A DNA stretch of 64,000 bases. Origin: Clostridiales bacterium. Its GTDB lineage: Bacteria > Bacillota > DSM-16504 > Desulfitibacterales > JAICDB01. The DNA is taken from assembly GCA_020063565.1 (NCBI GenBank), contig JAICDB010000006.1, positions 62,001 to 126,000 of the forward strand, in the 5' to 3' direction. Every line of letters begins with the position of its first letter. Position 1 is the stretch's first letter. Both the position numbers and the translations under genes were made by a program. Shown piece by piece: positions 8,884 to 18,506 of the stretch. Under the pieces are notes generated by a model, which made no database searches, was not told the DNA's origin, and worked only from the letters and a program-made list of their open reading frames with translations.

Positions 8884-9675
8884 TCAAACACCCAGAAGCT
8901 TGCGAAGCTTTTTCATTATACCTGCATGGGATTCTAGATGCATTAAAGGTACATTTTCTCCTGTTATTCTTAATGAGATATTTTTATATGCCTGTCCAGC
9001 TTTAGAAGTCTTCTCCAAAACAGCAGGCTCACCTTTGTTAGTAGAAATTACAATAAGTTCATCTTCAGGTACAACACCTAAAAGGTCAATTGCAAGTATT
9101 TCAATCATATCATCTATATCCATCATGTCGCCCCTTTTTACCATATCGGGACGTATTCTGTTAATAATCAACTTTGGCTCCTCTAAATCATTAGCTTCTA
9201 AAAGACCTATTATTCTATCAGCGTCCCTTACTGCAGAAACCTCAGGAGTTGTTACAACAATTGCCTTTTCCGCTCCAGCAATAGCGTTTTTAAAGCCCAT
9301 TTCAATACCGGCTGGACAATCAATAATCACATAATCAAAGTCATTTTTAAGATTTGCACATAATTCTTTCATTTGCTCCATAGAAATTGCAGTTTTATCT
9401 TTGGTTTGAGCAGCAGGTAATAAATACAATTCCTCAAATCTTTTATCTTTGATGAGCGCCTGCTTAAGGCGGCAATTACCGGAAACCACATCAACTATAT
9501 CATATACTATTCTGTTTTCTAAACCCATCACCACGTCTAAGTTGCGAAGACCTATATCTGTATCTACCAATACAACTTTATAGCCTTCTGCAGCCAATCC
9601 AGTTCCTATATTTGCTACAGTTGTTGTTTTACCTACCCCTCCCTTTCCCGAGGTAACAACAATTACTTCTCCCAT
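8884..9675 (-). CDS. minD: Septum site-determining ATPase MinD
   Basis: A 263-residue ParA/MinD-type ATPase. The deviant Walker A box GKGGVGKTT occupies about residues 10-18, with DTDIGLRNLD and VIIDCPAG following. The C-terminal KKLRKLLG is the short amphipathic membrane-targeting helix. It binds the membrane in its ATP form, recruits MinC and is released by MinE. ATG follows AAGGAGGAG. Full length and apparently intact. Confidence 0.96.
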   Translation of the reverse strand: MGEVIVVTSGKGGVGKTTTVANIGTGLAAEGYKVVLVDTDIGLRNLDVVMGLENRIVYDIVDVVSGNCRLKQALIKDKRFEELYLLPAAQTKDKTAISMEQMKELCANLKNDFDYVIIDCPAGIEMGFKNAIAGAEKAIVVTTPEVSAVRDADRIIGLLEANDLEEPKLIINRIRPDMVKRGDMMDIDDMIEILAIDLLGVVPEDELIVISTNKGEPAVLEKTSKAGQAYKNISLRITGENVPLMHLESHAGIMKKLRKLLGV

Positions 9676-9699
9676 AACTTCTCCTCCTTAACTTTGTTT

Positions 9700-10086
9700 T
9701 TATGCTTGATAAAGGGTTAAATGCTTGTCCCCCGAAGAATGGTAATCTTCAATCACTACTACCCCATTTTTGATTGAAGCAATTTCAGGCTGTTTGGGAT
9801 GCCATTTTTGACCGTCAGGAGCCCTTGTGATGTGATTGTCTATTCTCAGTTGGGTTGGTTCCAGCTTAAAGGCCGCAACTATTGCCTGCTGATTACCCCC
9901 TGCTCCAGCATGAGCAATTCCCCTTAAGTGACCCAAAACTACAATATTACCACCTGCTATTACTTCTGCCCCTGGGTTTACATCCCCCATTATTACTATA
10001 TGGCCCGGATAGCGAACAGTTTGTCCCGAGCGTAGTGTCCGTTGAATTAAAATAGTTTTGGTATCAGGAATATTGCAGTCAGCCAT
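9700..10086 (-). CDS. minC: MinC, C-terminal domain only
   Basis: A 128-residue protein that matches only the right-handed beta-helix C-terminal domain of MinC (GQTVRYPGHIVIMGDVNPGAEV, then GNIVVLGHLRGIAHAG). In characterised MinC proteins this domain dimerises and binds MinD, while the N-terminal domain, absent here, inhibits FtsZ. Typical MinC is about 210-230 residues. The ATG has GAGAGG upstream, and no coding sequence for the missing half is found in the 325 bases before it; that gap instead holds three adjoining hairpins. It could be a natural short form or a truncation. Confidence 0.85.
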   Translation of the reverse strand: MADCNIPDTKTILIQRTLRSGQTVRYPGHIVIMGDVNPGAEVIAGGNIVVLGHLRGIAHAGAGGNQQAIVAAFKLEPTQLRIDNHITRAPDGQKWHPKQPEIASIKNGVVVIEDYHSSGDKHLTLYQA

Positions 10087-10149
10087 CTTTCATCAGCCTC
10101 TCACAGCATTTCTAAAATTTCAAGCTATAATATACATAAAGTGAAACTT

Positions 10150-10260
10150 CTTTCAGCGAGGGCTGTCAATCCCCCGCTGAAAGTTAGTTGAACAAATCGG
10201 GTTCTAACGAGCGGTTTACCTCCCGCTTAGCTTAGTTTAAAGCGGGACTCTTACCGCTCG
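10150..10260 (-). ncRNA. Three abutting hairpins upstream of minC (candidate structured RNA or miniature element)
   Basis: The 325-base gap between the mrdA terminator and minC holds three perfect inverted repeats that share their junction bases: CTTTCAGCG/CGCTGAAAG (10150-10158 and 10175-10183), GTTAG/CTAAC (10183-10187 and 10204-10208), and CGAGCGGT/ACCGCTCG (10208-10215 and 10253-10260) enclosing CCCGCTT/AAGCGGG (10222-10228 and 10240-10246). No Rfam class is recognised. Strand is assumed from minC. Alternatives are a miniature transposon or an IS200/IS605-type end. No second copy is in the window. Confidence 0.4.
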
Positions 10261-10339
10261 ATAGAGTGATAAATATATCGTTTACAGCTAAATTTTAGCT
10301 ATTTAGACTTTCTACGCTAAAAATCATAAATCCTGCTTG

Positions 10340-10375
10340 AAAAAGAAAAAAACGAGGATTAATTTCCTCGTTTTT
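10340..10375 (-). terminator. Terminator after mrdA
   Basis: AAACGAGGA and TTCCTCGTTT pair around a short AT loop, followed on the minus strand by a T run. It separates the mreBCD-mrdA transcript from minCDE. Confidence 0.8.
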
Positions 10376-10411
10376 CCAGCATTTTTAGACAATTATCCCA
10401 ATAAATTAGGT

Positions 10412-12472
10412 TTATTGTGTCGCATTAGCATCTTTTTGGGAAAATTTTTGTTCTTGAAGGTTAAAGTATTCTTCAAAAATTGCTTTAGCAACTTTACCTG
10501 CAGAACTACCACCATGTTCTCCGTATTCAATAACTCCTGCAAAAGCTATTTCGGGATTATCCGCAGGGGCAAAGGCTACAAAAATACCGTGAAAATCACT
10601 TTCAGGATCGTCACCTGCTCTACCGGTTTGAGCAGTTCCAGTCTTAGCAGCAACCTTTATATTTTCTGGAAAATTTTTAAACAAGTAATATGCAGTCCCT
10701 CCGGGGCTAGTAACAGCTTCCATTCCCCTTTTAGTTATATCTAGTGTATCCTGTGAAATTTCAACTGTCTGTACCAGTTCAGGCTGATATTCCTTTACAA
10801 TCTGCCCATCTGGAGAAACTATTCTTTTTATTAAATACGGTTTCCATCTCTTACCCCCATTTGCAAAGGTTGCAATATAATTTGCCAATTGAAGGACCGT
10901 ATACTGATTTGAACCCTGCCCAATAGATGTATTATAAGTGTTAAAGGGGTGCCATTCAGTAGCAAATTTATAATCAATTTTATACCGTGCTTCTAATGCC
11001 CTTAATTCATTTTCCTCTTGTTTTTCAAGCCTCTCCAATTCTTCTGCAGTTTGTGCCTGCGCCTTTAATTCATTATATTTTTTTTCCAGGTTTTGCCTCT
11101 TTTTCTCGTATTTCTGGTTTACAGAATTTGAACGAACCTCACTTTTCCACTCGGGAGTAGGAAGCAAACCTTTACTTTCACTATCAATATCCCTTGCTCC
11201 GGTTTTTTGTCCCAGGCCAAATTGTCTGGCAACCTTCACTATGTTTTCAATACCTACTTTTTCGCCAACATATTGAAAATAAGTGTTGCATGAAACTGCT
11301 ACAGCTTTATAATAATCCACTTTCCCGTGCACATCCCAGCATTTAATGTATGGCGGTTTCCAATATTGGCCTGTACAGGTAATTTTTGTCTCAGGATCAA
11401 TTCCTGCAAATTCTAGTGCGGCAATTCCTGTTATCATTTTAAAAGTAGAACCGGGCGGATACTCTTCCTGCAAAGCTCTGTTCCACCAGGGACCTGGTTT
11501 CATCTTATGGTAGTAATCAATTTTTTCTTCATATTTACCGTTGACGAAATCGTTGGGGTCAATATCAGGCTTACTGGCCATTGCCAAAATAGCACCTGTA
11601 TTCACATCAAGTACTACAGCTCCACCTGCACCCGCCTTGGGATTCTTCTCTTTAATTTCAGCAATAATTTCATTCATGGCATTTTCCATGGCCCTTTGCA
11701 TGTTGATGTCCAGAGTTAATTCCACATTATAACCGGGAGTAGGGGGAATTTCTACCAATTTTCTTACAGGGTGATTATAGGCATTCACTTCCATCTGGGT
11801 TACACCCTTTTTACCCCTTAAACCAACTACTTGATTACTTATTTCCCTGAGTTCTGCACTTCTTTCTATCCCTCTTTTACCAATAATGTCATTCATTCCA
11901 TATCCATATTGTTTATATTTTTCCAACTCATCCTTACTAATTTTGCCTACATAGCCTAATATATGCCCCGCCAGACTTCCATATGGATAATACCTGCGTG
12001 GAACCTCCTGAATAATCACTCCGGGAAGGTCCCTTCTTCTTTCCTCAATTTTTGTGATGACTTGGAGCGCCTCTGCGCTCCAAGGTAGTTTTACTATTTC
12101 AACGGGTTCATATAATCTAAAGTGCCTTTTCATTTTTTCCTTAATTACTTCAGGGGTTACCTCCGGCATATCCATAATTTTTACAAGTCTATTAATGACT
12201 TCATCCTGATTCTTCGAGCCTAAATTTGTTATAGAAATAGCAAAAACAGGTTTACTGGTAGCTAACCTGTTACCGTTTCTATCAAGAATATCTCCTCTTC
12301 GGGCATCTTTTGCAACCATTCGAATTCTGTTGTCATCAGATAAAGTTTTATAAGCATGGGCACTTACAACCTGTAAGAAAAAGAGCTTTGATAATAAACT
12401 CAAAAAAATAATAACTGTTATTGCCATATAAATAGTTAATGTTTTCTTAAGCTTATTGCGGGAATTTTCCAC
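10412..12472 (-). CDS. mrdA: Penicillin-binding protein 2 (class B transpeptidase)
   Basis: A 686-residue class B PBP with an N-terminal membrane anchor (about residues 10-32), a dimerisation region, and a transpeptidase domain with all three active-site motifs: STFK near 339, SCN near 392, KTG near 607. It cross-links peptidoglycan for rod elongation together with RodA and MreBCD. The GTG start has GGGGGA upstream. Unusual is a highly charged, Lys/Glu/Ala-rich segment of about 45 residues at roughly 449-495, between the SxN and KTG motifs, that looks like a coiled-coil insertion. It is the last gene of the mre operon. Confidence 0.93.
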   Translation of the reverse strand: MENSRNKLKKTLTIYMAITVIIFLSLLSKLFFLQVVSAHAYKTLSDDNRIRMVAKDARRGDILDRNGNRLATSKPVFAISITNLGSKNQDEVINRLVKIMDMPEVTPEVIKEKMKRHFRLYEPVEIVKLPWSAEALQVITKIEERRRDLPGVIIQEVPRRYYPYGSLAGHILGYVGKISKDELEKYKQYGYGMNDIIGKRGIERSAELREISNQVVGLRGKKGVTQMEVNAYNHPVRKLVEIPPTPGYNVELTLDINMQRAMENAMNEIIAEIKEKNPKAGAGGAVVLDVNTGAILAMASKPDIDPNDFVNGKYEEKIDYYHKMKPGPWWNRALQEEYPPGSTFKMITGIAALEFAGIDPETKITCTGQYWKPPYIKCWDVHGKVDYYKAVAVSCNTYFQYVGEKVGIENIVKVARQFGLGQKTGARDIDSESKGLLPTPEWKSEVRSNSVNQKYEKKRQNLEKKYNELKAQAQTAEELERLEKQEENELRALEARYKIDYKFATEWHPFNTYNTSIGQGSNQYTVLQLANYIATFANGGKRWKPYLIKRIVSPDGQIVKEYQPELVQTVEISQDTLDITKRGMEAVTSPGGTAYYLFKNFPENIKVAAKTGTAQTGRAGDDPESDFHGIFVAFAPADNPEIAFAGVIEYGEHGGSSAGKVAKAIFEEYFNLQEQKFSQKDANATQ

Positions 12473-12515
12473 TGATTTTTATCCCCCTTAAATTCACTTC
12501 TCTATAAATTCCCGT

Positions 12516-13028
12516 TTAAGTCCTGGTATTTATACTTCTTTTAGATGTGCCTCTTACCAACCTATAATACCTACCGTATAAAAAAGGAGCCAAACACACG
12601 TTATAAATTGTTGAAATCATAATTGTTTGAAAAAAACTCTCCACTGGAAATACTTCCGGATGCCCTACTATGATTCCGAGGATAAAAAAGCATAAGTAAT
12701 TAGCTATTGAACCTATAAAAAGTCCAATTACAGGTACCATTAAGTTATCGCTATAAAGTTTACCTTCGCCTAAGCCTACCAGATAACCGGTCAGCATCTT
12801 ACTAATGGTATTTATTCCTATGAATTTACCTGTAGCCAAATCCTCTAAAAGCCCATAAATAAAACCTAACTTTGCTGCAGGAATTTCACCGTAGAGTAAA
12901 GCATAAAAAATTACTATAACTAGCATTAGATCCGGCTTAACACCTGCTATTGCAATTTTTTCCAAAATTGTAGATTCCAACGTAAGACCCACAACAGCCA
13001 AAATAGAGAGCCGAAAGAAATGTTTCAT
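12516..13028 (-). CDS. mreD: Rod shape-determining membrane protein MreD
   Basis: A 170-residue hydrophobic protein with about five membrane segments, matching MreD in length and in position between mreC and the PBP2 gene. MreD is part of the elongation complex that links cytoplasmic MreB to wall synthesis. Its ATG overlaps the mreC stop codon (TAATG), indicating translational coupling. Sequence conservation in this family is low, so the call relies on hydropathy and context together. Confidence 0.9.
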   Translation of the reverse strand: MKHFFRLSILAVVGLTLESTILEKIAIAGVKPDLMLVIVIFYALLYGEIPAAKLGFIYGLLEDLATGKFIGINTISKMLTGYLVGLGEGKLYSDNLMVPVIGLFIGSIANYLCFFILGIIVGHPEVFPVESFFQTIMISTIYNVCLAPFLYGRYYRLVRGTSKRSINTRT

Positions 13029-13876
13029 TACGGGGTAGCCCCCTTGTCTTTCTTTATTACCAAAACCTCTTCCAGAGAATCAAAATCAACAAAGGGCTTT
13101 ACTAAAGCCTTTTTGACAAGTCCATTAGGTGCGGGGATAACTTTTTTTATATAACCAATTTTTAAACCCTTTGGAAAAATTTGTCCAAGGCCAGAAGTTA
13201 TTATAACCCCATTTACGGGAAGCGGTGCATCGTGGGGTATATGAACCATTTGAAGTTTTTCATTTCCATCAGTGGCAGCCTCTACCACTCCAGGTACCCG
13301 CGTAGTTTGTGCTAAAGCGCCAACAGCACTCTCACTATCTATAATAAGAAGCACTTCTGCAGTATTAGGAGTAACATTTATTACCCTGCCCACTAACCCT
13401 TGATAATTGCTTACTGCCATATCCTTTTTAATACCATGATTACTTCCTTTATCAATTATTATTGTACTGTTCCAATTATCGTAATCCCTGGCAATAACAT
13501 GAGCAGGCTCCATTTCCCAGCGTTCTTCATATTGCCTTTTAAAATCCAAAAGTAAATTTAACCTTACATTTTCCTGTCTAAACTCTTCCAAATGACTATT
13601 TTCGATTGTTAATTTTCGAACCTTTTCTTTTAAAAGTTTGTTTTCCTCTTGAATTTCTTTATATGAGAGGATACTATCAGTAACATTGGAAAGAGAACGT
13701 GCAACGGTAGTAACCCCGCTTTGTAGCGGGGCCAATAGTTCTCTTAAAGCTTTTTCAACCGGGGTTAATGTAGTTCTTTCTATTCCTGTAAATTTCATAG
13801 TTAAAAGGGCTATTATTAATAATACTAAAACTCCCAAAAACTTTTTTGGAATTTTAAAATGTATCAAATTTAACAC
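13028..13876 (-). CDS. mreC: Rod shape-determining protein MreC
   Basis: A 282-residue protein with a short cytoplasmic tail, one membrane segment (about residues 14-32), a coiled coil (about 65-115, YKEIQEENKLLKEKVRKL) and the extracytoplasmic beta domain typical of MreC. It scaffolds the elongation machinery outside the membrane. The start is uncertain: GTG at 13876 lies within AGGGTG, and a TTG four codons later has better spacing to that site. Coupled to mreD. Confidence 0.93.
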   Translation of the reverse strand: MLNLIHFKIPKKFLGVLVLLIIALLTMKFTGIERTTLTPVEKALRELLAPLQSGVTTVARSLSNVTDSILSYKEIQEENKLLKEKVRKLTIENSHLEEFRQENVRLNLLLDFKRQYEERWEMEPAHVIARDYDNWNSTIIIDKGSNHGIKKDMAVSNYQGLVGRVINVTPNTAEVLLIIDSESAVGALAQTTRVPGVVEAATDGNEKLQMVHIPHDAPLPVNGVIITSGLGQIFPKGLKIGYIKKVIPAPNGLVKKALVKPFVDFDSLEEVLVIKKDKGATP

Positions 13877-13899
13877 ACCCTATAGCTAAGCCAGGTATA

Positions 13900-14943
13900 T
13901 TAGCCTAATTTTTTTGTTGGTATGAGAACTTTTTTTAAAACCTCAATATTTTCTAGTACCTTGCCTGTCCCATTGGCAACTGCAGAAAGGGCATCCTCCG
14001 CAAGATGAACAGGCATTCCTGTTTCCTGTGAGACCAGTTTATCTAAGTTCCATAAGAGAGAGCCACCGCCTGCCATAACAATACCTCTATCCATAATGTC
14101 AGCAGCAAGTTCAGGCGGAGTTTTTTCTAAACAAATTTTTATTGTATCGAGAATAGCACTGACAGGTTCAGATAATGCACTCTGTATTTCTTTTGCTGAT
14201 ATTTCAATTGTTTTGGGAAGGCCTGTTACCAGGTCACGACCTCTAACTGAATAAGTAACATTTTTTCTATCTTCATCTTCCGGTGTGAAAAATGCTGCAC
14301 CAATTTTTATCTTGATATCCTCTCCGGTTCTTTCTCCAATCATAAGATTATAATTTCTTTTAATATGCTGTACAATTGCATCATCCATTTCGTCCCCACC
14401 AATACGAAGAGAACGCGAAGTCACAATACCACCCAAAGATATGATAGCAACTTCAGTAGTTCCACCACCAATATCTACTATCATGTTTCCTGTGGGCTCA
14501 TGTACCGGCAACCCTGCACCAATGGAAGCAGCCATCGGCTCTTCAATAAGGTACGCTTCTTTTGCACCTGCTTGAATAGCAGCTTCCCTGACAGCTCTTT
14601 CTTCTACAGCGGTTATTCCTGATGGTACACATACTACAACTCTGGGCCTGACAATAGGATTCTTTTTCTTCCTATTCAGAGCTTTATTTATAAAATAGCG
14701 CAGCATATTTTGGGTTACGTCGAAATCAGCTATAACCCCATCCTTCATGGGACGTATAGCAACTATATTACCTGGTGTACGACCAATCATTCTTTTTGCT
14801 TCTTCACCAACAGCTAATACATTTCCTGTTTCCCTCTGCATGGCAACTACAGAAGGTTCTCGTAATATTATTCCTTTTCCTTTCAAGTGTACAAGTGTAT
14901 TGGCAGTACCTAAATCTATTCCTAAATCCTTCGCAAAAAGCAT
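13900..14943 (-). CDS. mreB: Actin-like cell-shape protein MreB
   Basis: A 347-residue actin-fold ATPase that forms membrane-associated filaments directing lateral wall synthesis. Clear signatures are [13 protein letters not shown] at the N-terminus, the phosphate-2 loop [19 protein letters not shown], and the adenosine motif [15 protein letters not shown]. The ATG has GGGGAGAGGGG upstream. It is the first gene of mreBCD-mrdA, 147 bases after radC, and this gap probably holds the operon promoter. Confidence 0.97.
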   Translation of the reverse strand: MLFAKDLGIDLGTANTLVHLKGKGIILREPSVVAMQRETGNVLAVGEEAKRMIGRTPGNIVAIRPMKDGVIADFDVTQNMLRYFINKALNRKKKNPIVRPRVVVCVPSGITAVEERAVREAAIQAGAKEAYLIEEPMAASIGAGLPVHEPTGNMIVDIGGGTTEVAIISLGGIVTSRSLRIGGDEMDDAIVQHIKRNYNLMIGERTGEDIKIKIGAAFFTPEDEDRKNVTYSVRGRDLVTGLPKTIEISAKEIQSALSEPVSAILDTIKICLEKTPPELAADIMDRGIVMAGGGSLLWNLDKLVSQETGMPVHLAEDALSAVANGTGKVLENIEVLKKVLIPTKKLG

Positions 14944-15090
14944 GAATATGTTCCCCTCTCCCCATTTTAAAGATATATGCTCAAATATGCCCCATGGCGA
15001 ATTTCGTCATACGAAAATAGTCATGAAATGATGAACGCCGTACTTAAATTATATTATACCACTTTTCCAAGTATCAAGTGTAAGATTTGG

Positions 15091-15789
15091 TTATATTATA
15101 CCTTTTTCTTTGAGACTAATATAGCGCTTATCACCTATAATCAAATGATCAAGTACGTCAATACCTAAAGTTTCGCCTGCGTGGACTAATCTTTTAGTTA
15201 CTGAAATATCTTCTCCGCTGGGGGTTGGATCGCCGCTTGGATGGTTATGTACCAGGATAACTCCCGCTGCACTTCTAATAACTGCTTTTTTAAAAACCTC
15301 TCTGGGGTGAACAATGGAAGAATTCAAGCTTCCAATTGAAATTGAATCTATTGCCAGTAGGTAATTTTTTGTATTTAAACTTAAGCACCGAAAGTGTTCC
15401 CTATCTAAGTGGCGCATTTCTTCAAGTAAAAGATTTGCAACATCTTCAGGACAGCTTATTTTGGGGCGTGCTTCTTCACTGGTGGATGCAATACGTCTTC
15501 CCAGCTCTATAGCAGCAATAATTTGTGCCGCCTTGGCTATTCCTATCCCTTTAAACTTACTTAACTCCTCCATTGATATTGCGGCCATTTGCTTTAAACC
15601 ACCACTGCTGCTTAAAATGCGGCTAGCAAGGTCCATGGCAGTTTCTCCGGCATTTCCCGTTCTAAGTAGTATGGCTAGAAGTTCGGAGTTGCTAAGGGCA
15701 GAAGGACCATTAGAGATCATTCTTTCCCTCGGCCTCATATCTTTTGGAAGTTCCTTAATTGTCAGGTGATAATGAGGTGAGTTGCTCAT
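15091..15789 (-). CDS. radC: RadC family JAB-domain protein
   Basis: A protein of about 232 residues with an N-terminal helix-hairpin-helix region (LAILLRTG, KFKGIGIAKAAQI) and a C-terminal JAB/MPN metalloprotease-like domain with HNHPSGDPTPSGED. RadC proteins are widespread, but their cellular role is not settled; a direct DNA-repair function is doubtful. ATG at 15789 is preferred over GTG at 15798 because GGGAGGTGA lies just upstream. The gene sits between maf and mreB, a common Firmicute order. Confidence 0.92.
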   Translation of the reverse strand: MSNSPHYHLTIKELPKDMRPRERMISNGPSALSNSELLAILLRTGNAGETAMDLASRILSSSGGLKQMAAISMEELSKFKGIGIAKAAQIIAAIELGRRIASTSEEARPKISCPEDVANLLLEEMRHLDREHFRCLSLNTKNYLLAIDSISIGSLNSSIVHPREVFKKAVIRSAAGVILVHNHPSGDPTPSGEDISVTKRLVHAGETLGIDVLDHLIIGDKRYISLKEKGII

Positions 15790-15794
15790 TGTTT

Positions 15795-16376
15795 TCACCT
15801 CCCGAGGACCTTTATCCCAAACTCTTTCAATATTTCAACTACAAGATGGATAGGCAGTCCAACTACGTTGAAATAACAACCATGTATCTTCTCCACCAAG
15901 CAGGAACCAATTCCCTGGATACCATATCCGCCTGCCTTATCAAAAGGTTCACCAGTTGCAATGTACCCATGAATTTCTTCTTCTGAAAGTTTCTTGAAAA
16001 ATACATCAGTTATTGAGTGATCCACAATCACTTTACCTTTTTCTTTACAAATTACCGCAACACCTGTTAATACCTTGTGCTTTGTACCGCTTAAAGCTCG
16101 CAACATTTTGTACGCTTCCCAGTCATTTTGTGGTTTTCCCATAATTTGAGAACCACTTACAACCACTGTATCAGCGCCTAAAACCACTTTTGAAGGGTAT
16201 TTTTTTGCAACCCAGTTGGCTTTATCATACGCTAATTTTTTTACTGCATTTTCAACAGTATTCCCTTTTTCAATAACTTCCTCAGCTTCACTTACCACAA
16301 TTTTAAACTGAAGGCCTATTTGCGTAAGTAATTCTTTTCGACGCGGCGAAGCAGAGGCTAATATCAATTCAGACAT
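15795..16376 (-). CDS. maf: Maf nucleotide pyrophosphatase
   Basis: A protein of about 193 residues of the Maf/HAM1 fold. Maf enzymes hydrolyse non-canonical or modified nucleoside triphosphates such as dTTP, UTP and methylated forms, and are linked to division arrest. N-terminal ILASASPRRKELL is the family signature; KVVLGADTVVV carries the catalytic Asp. ATG at 16376 is chosen because AGGTGA precedes it; the GTG nine bases upstream overlaps that site. It precedes radC by a few bases and probably shares its transcript. Confidence 0.93.
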   Translation of the reverse strand: MSELILASASPRRKELLTQIGLQFKIVVSEAEEVIEKGNTVENAVKKLAYDKANWVAKKYPSKVVLGADTVVVSGSQIMGKPQNDWEAYKMLRALSGTKHKVLTGVAVICKEKGKVIVDHSITDVFFKKLSEEEIHGYIATGEPFDKAGGYGIQGIGSCLVEKIHGCYFNVVGLPIHLVVEILKEFGIKVLGR

Positions 16377-16402
16377 TGTTATCACCTACATTAAATTTTT
16401 TA

Positions 16403-16430
16403 TTAAAAAACGCCCCATCTAAAGAGGCGC
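16403..16430 (-). terminator. Terminator after rex
   Basis: On the minus strand CGCCTC pairs with GGGGCG around an 8-base loop, followed by TTTTTTAATA. It lies 20 bases beyond the rex stop and separates rex from maf-radC. Confidence 0.75.
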
Positions 16431-16449
16431 TTAAAATCTTCTCAGAAGT

Positions 16450-17085
16450 TTAATATAAATTTTTAACATTATTGACAATATTAAAAGTTAAAATTTCCAA
16501 ATTAACAGATAAATCGACATTTCGCAACTGCACTTCTTCAGGTACTTTAATCACTGCAGGGGCAAAATTTAAGATGGCACAAATATTATTTTTGACAAGC
16601 AAATCAGCTATCTGTTGAGCATATTCGGCAGGAACTGCTATAACACCCATTTTTACTTCCTTTTCCTTAATTATGTCTCCTAATTTTTCCATGGAATATA
16701 CGGTTATTCCCTCAATTTCCTTGTCAATCTTTAACGGGTCCACATCAAACATTGCTACAATATTAAAACCTCTTTCTCTAAAGCCATCATACAAACAAAG
16801 CGCTGTCCCAAGATTGCCAGCCCCAATTACAACTACCGGCCAACTAGTAGTTAACCCCAATATTTTTAAAATATGCTGGTGGAGATCTTTAACATTATAA
16901 CCTACACCCCTGGTACCAAATTCACCAAAATATGCCAAATCTTTTCTGACCTGGGCAGCACCTACCCCAACGCCTTCAGCAATTTCACCAGATGAAATGG
17001 TTATTATTCCCTTTTTGTCTAATTTTGAAAGAAATCTCGAGTATACTGAGAGGCGGCTTACTGTAGCTTCAGGGATTTTAAACAT
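16450..17085 (-). CDS. rex: Redox-sensing transcriptional repressor Rex
   Basis: A 211-residue regulator with an N-terminal winged helix ([31 protein letters not shown]) and a Rossmann NAD(H) domain ([13 protein letters not shown]). Rex senses the NADH/NAD+ ratio and represses fermentation, hydrogenase and respiratory genes when NADH is low. ATG at 17085 is used because GAGGTG overlaps the GTG two codons earlier. The exported hydrogenase at 25.7 kb is a possible target, but no Rex operator was confirmed by eye. Monocistronic, with its own terminator. Confidence 0.95.
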   Translation of the reverse strand: MFKIPEATVSRLSVYSRFLSKLDKKGIITISSGEIAEGVGVGAAQVRKDLAYFGEFGTRGVGYNVKDLHQHILKILGLTTSWPVVVIGAGNLGTALCLYDGFRERGFNIVAMFDVDPLKIDKEIEGITVYSMEKLGDIIKEKEVKMGVIAVPAEYAQQIADLLVKNNICAILNFAPAVIKVPEEVQLRNVDLSVNLEILTFNIVNNVKNLY

Positions 17086-17190
17086 TTTCACCTCTATTCC
17101 TCCTCTAACTGGTTAATATCTCTATGCCCATTATTTACTCTATTTTATCATTTATTACCTAAATTGTTCAATTTTTCACTATTATTTTTT

Positions 17191-18486
17191 TTAATATCTA
17201 TAATTGTTTAAAAACATTCGAGCGTCACAGACCATGTAGAAGGAACCTGTTATACAAAGCAAATCGCCCATGGAAGATTTAGAAAGGGCAGTTTTTATTG
17301 CTTCAGTAATTTCAGGTTCCAAAACTACATCAGAACAGTATTTGCTTGCGAAATCTGCTACCTTTTCCCAGTCACCTGCCCTGTCACTGTTAGGTTTGGT
17401 AACTATTACAGTTTCTGCCAAAGGGGACATAATTTGGACTACCTTTTCCCTTTCCTTATCTTCAAGAAGACTTAAAACCAGTATCATCCTCTTATAATTA
17501 AACAATCTTTCTATTGTATTTTTTAGAGCCATCATACCGTCTACATTATGGGCGACATCAAGAAGTATAGTAGGATTTTCTCTTTGAAAAATTTCTAGCC
17601 TTGCCGGCCAGGAAACTGTTGACAGCCCCTTTCTAATTGTATCTTCAGTTATTACAAAACCCTCATCCCGTAATATTTCTGCCGCTTTTACTGCCATAAC
17701 TGCATTACTTATCTGATGCTCGCCTAAAAGCGCAATCTTCAAATCCCTGAAATTAGATTTCCCAAAATAATCAAAGGATGACCCTTTAATAGATATTTCT
17801 TTTGCTTGATACTTCACATCCCTGTTAAGAACAATAAGGGGAGCTCTTTTTTTACTGCAGACCTCTTCTATTACTTCTAAAGCTTCCTGAGTCGCCCCAG
17901 TAATTACAGGAACTCCTTCCTTTATGATACCGGCTTTCACAGTGGCTATTTCTGCTATAGTATTTCCGAGATAATTCATATGATCCATTGCTACATTTGT
18001 AATTATACTTATAAGGGGTTTTATAACATTTGTAGAATCTATTGCCCCGCCCAGACCAACCTCCACTACCACAAGATCAACATTCTCTTCATAAAAATAC
18101 TGAAAAGCCATGGCAGTATTAACTTCAAACTCTGTAGGATGTTCAAAACCCTCTTCTACCATTTTTTCAAGGTAAGGGCGCATCTTAGAAATAAGCGCAG
18201 CTACCCTTTTCTCCGTTATCATTTCCCCGTTAATCGTAAAACGTTCCCTGTAACTATGGATGTGGGGAGAAGTAAATAAGCCAACATCATATCCGGAATT
18301 TTTCAAGATGTTAGTTAACACCATGCAGGTGGAACCTTTTCCGTTGGTTCCACCCACATGAACATACTGTAATTTTTCATGGGGATTTCCCAGTAATGAA
18401 AGTAATTTTTCTATTCTTTCCAGACCAAAATTCATACCAAACTTTGTTAAGTTTTTCAAAAATTGTATAGATTCCCGATAGTCCAT
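17191..18486 (-). CDS. folC: Folylpolyglutamate synthase / dihydrofolate synthase
   Basis: A 431-residue Mur-ligase-fold ATP-dependent enzyme that adds glutamate to folates. The P-loop GGTNGKGSTCMVL is near residues 45-57, and VEVGLGGAIDSTNVI and LLDVAHNVDG are further family signatures. ATG follows AGGAG. It lies 20 bases after valS, an association common in Firmicutes, so it is probably under the valS T-box too. Confidence 0.94.
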   Translation of the reverse strand: MDYRESIQFLKNLTKFGMNFGLERIEKLLSLLGNPHEKLQYVHVGGTNGKGSTCMVLTNILKNSGYDVGLFTSPHIHSYRERFTINGEMITEKRVAALISKMRPYLEKMVEEGFEHPTEFEVNTAMAFQYFYEENVDLVVVEVGLGGAIDSTNVIKPLISIITNVAMDHMNYLGNTIAEIATVKAGIIKEGVPVITGATQEALEVIEEVCSKKRAPLIVLNRDVKYQAKEISIKGSSFDYFGKSNFRDLKIALLGEHQISNAVMAVKAAEILRDEGFVITEDTIRKGLSTVSWPARLEIFQRENPTILLDVAHNVDGMMALKNTIERLFNYKRMILVLSLLEDKEREKVVQIMSPLAETVIVTKPNSDRAGDWEKVADFASKYCSDVVLEPEITEAIKTALSKSSMGDLLCITGSFYMVCDARMFLNNYRY

Positions 18487-18506
18487 GATCCAACTCCTGA
18501 CTTATT

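Noticed and set aside
12060-12086. 10-bp palindrome CTTGGAGCGC...GCGCTCCAAG inside mrdA
   Set aside because: It lies in frame within conserved PBP coding sequence and needs no separate explanation.
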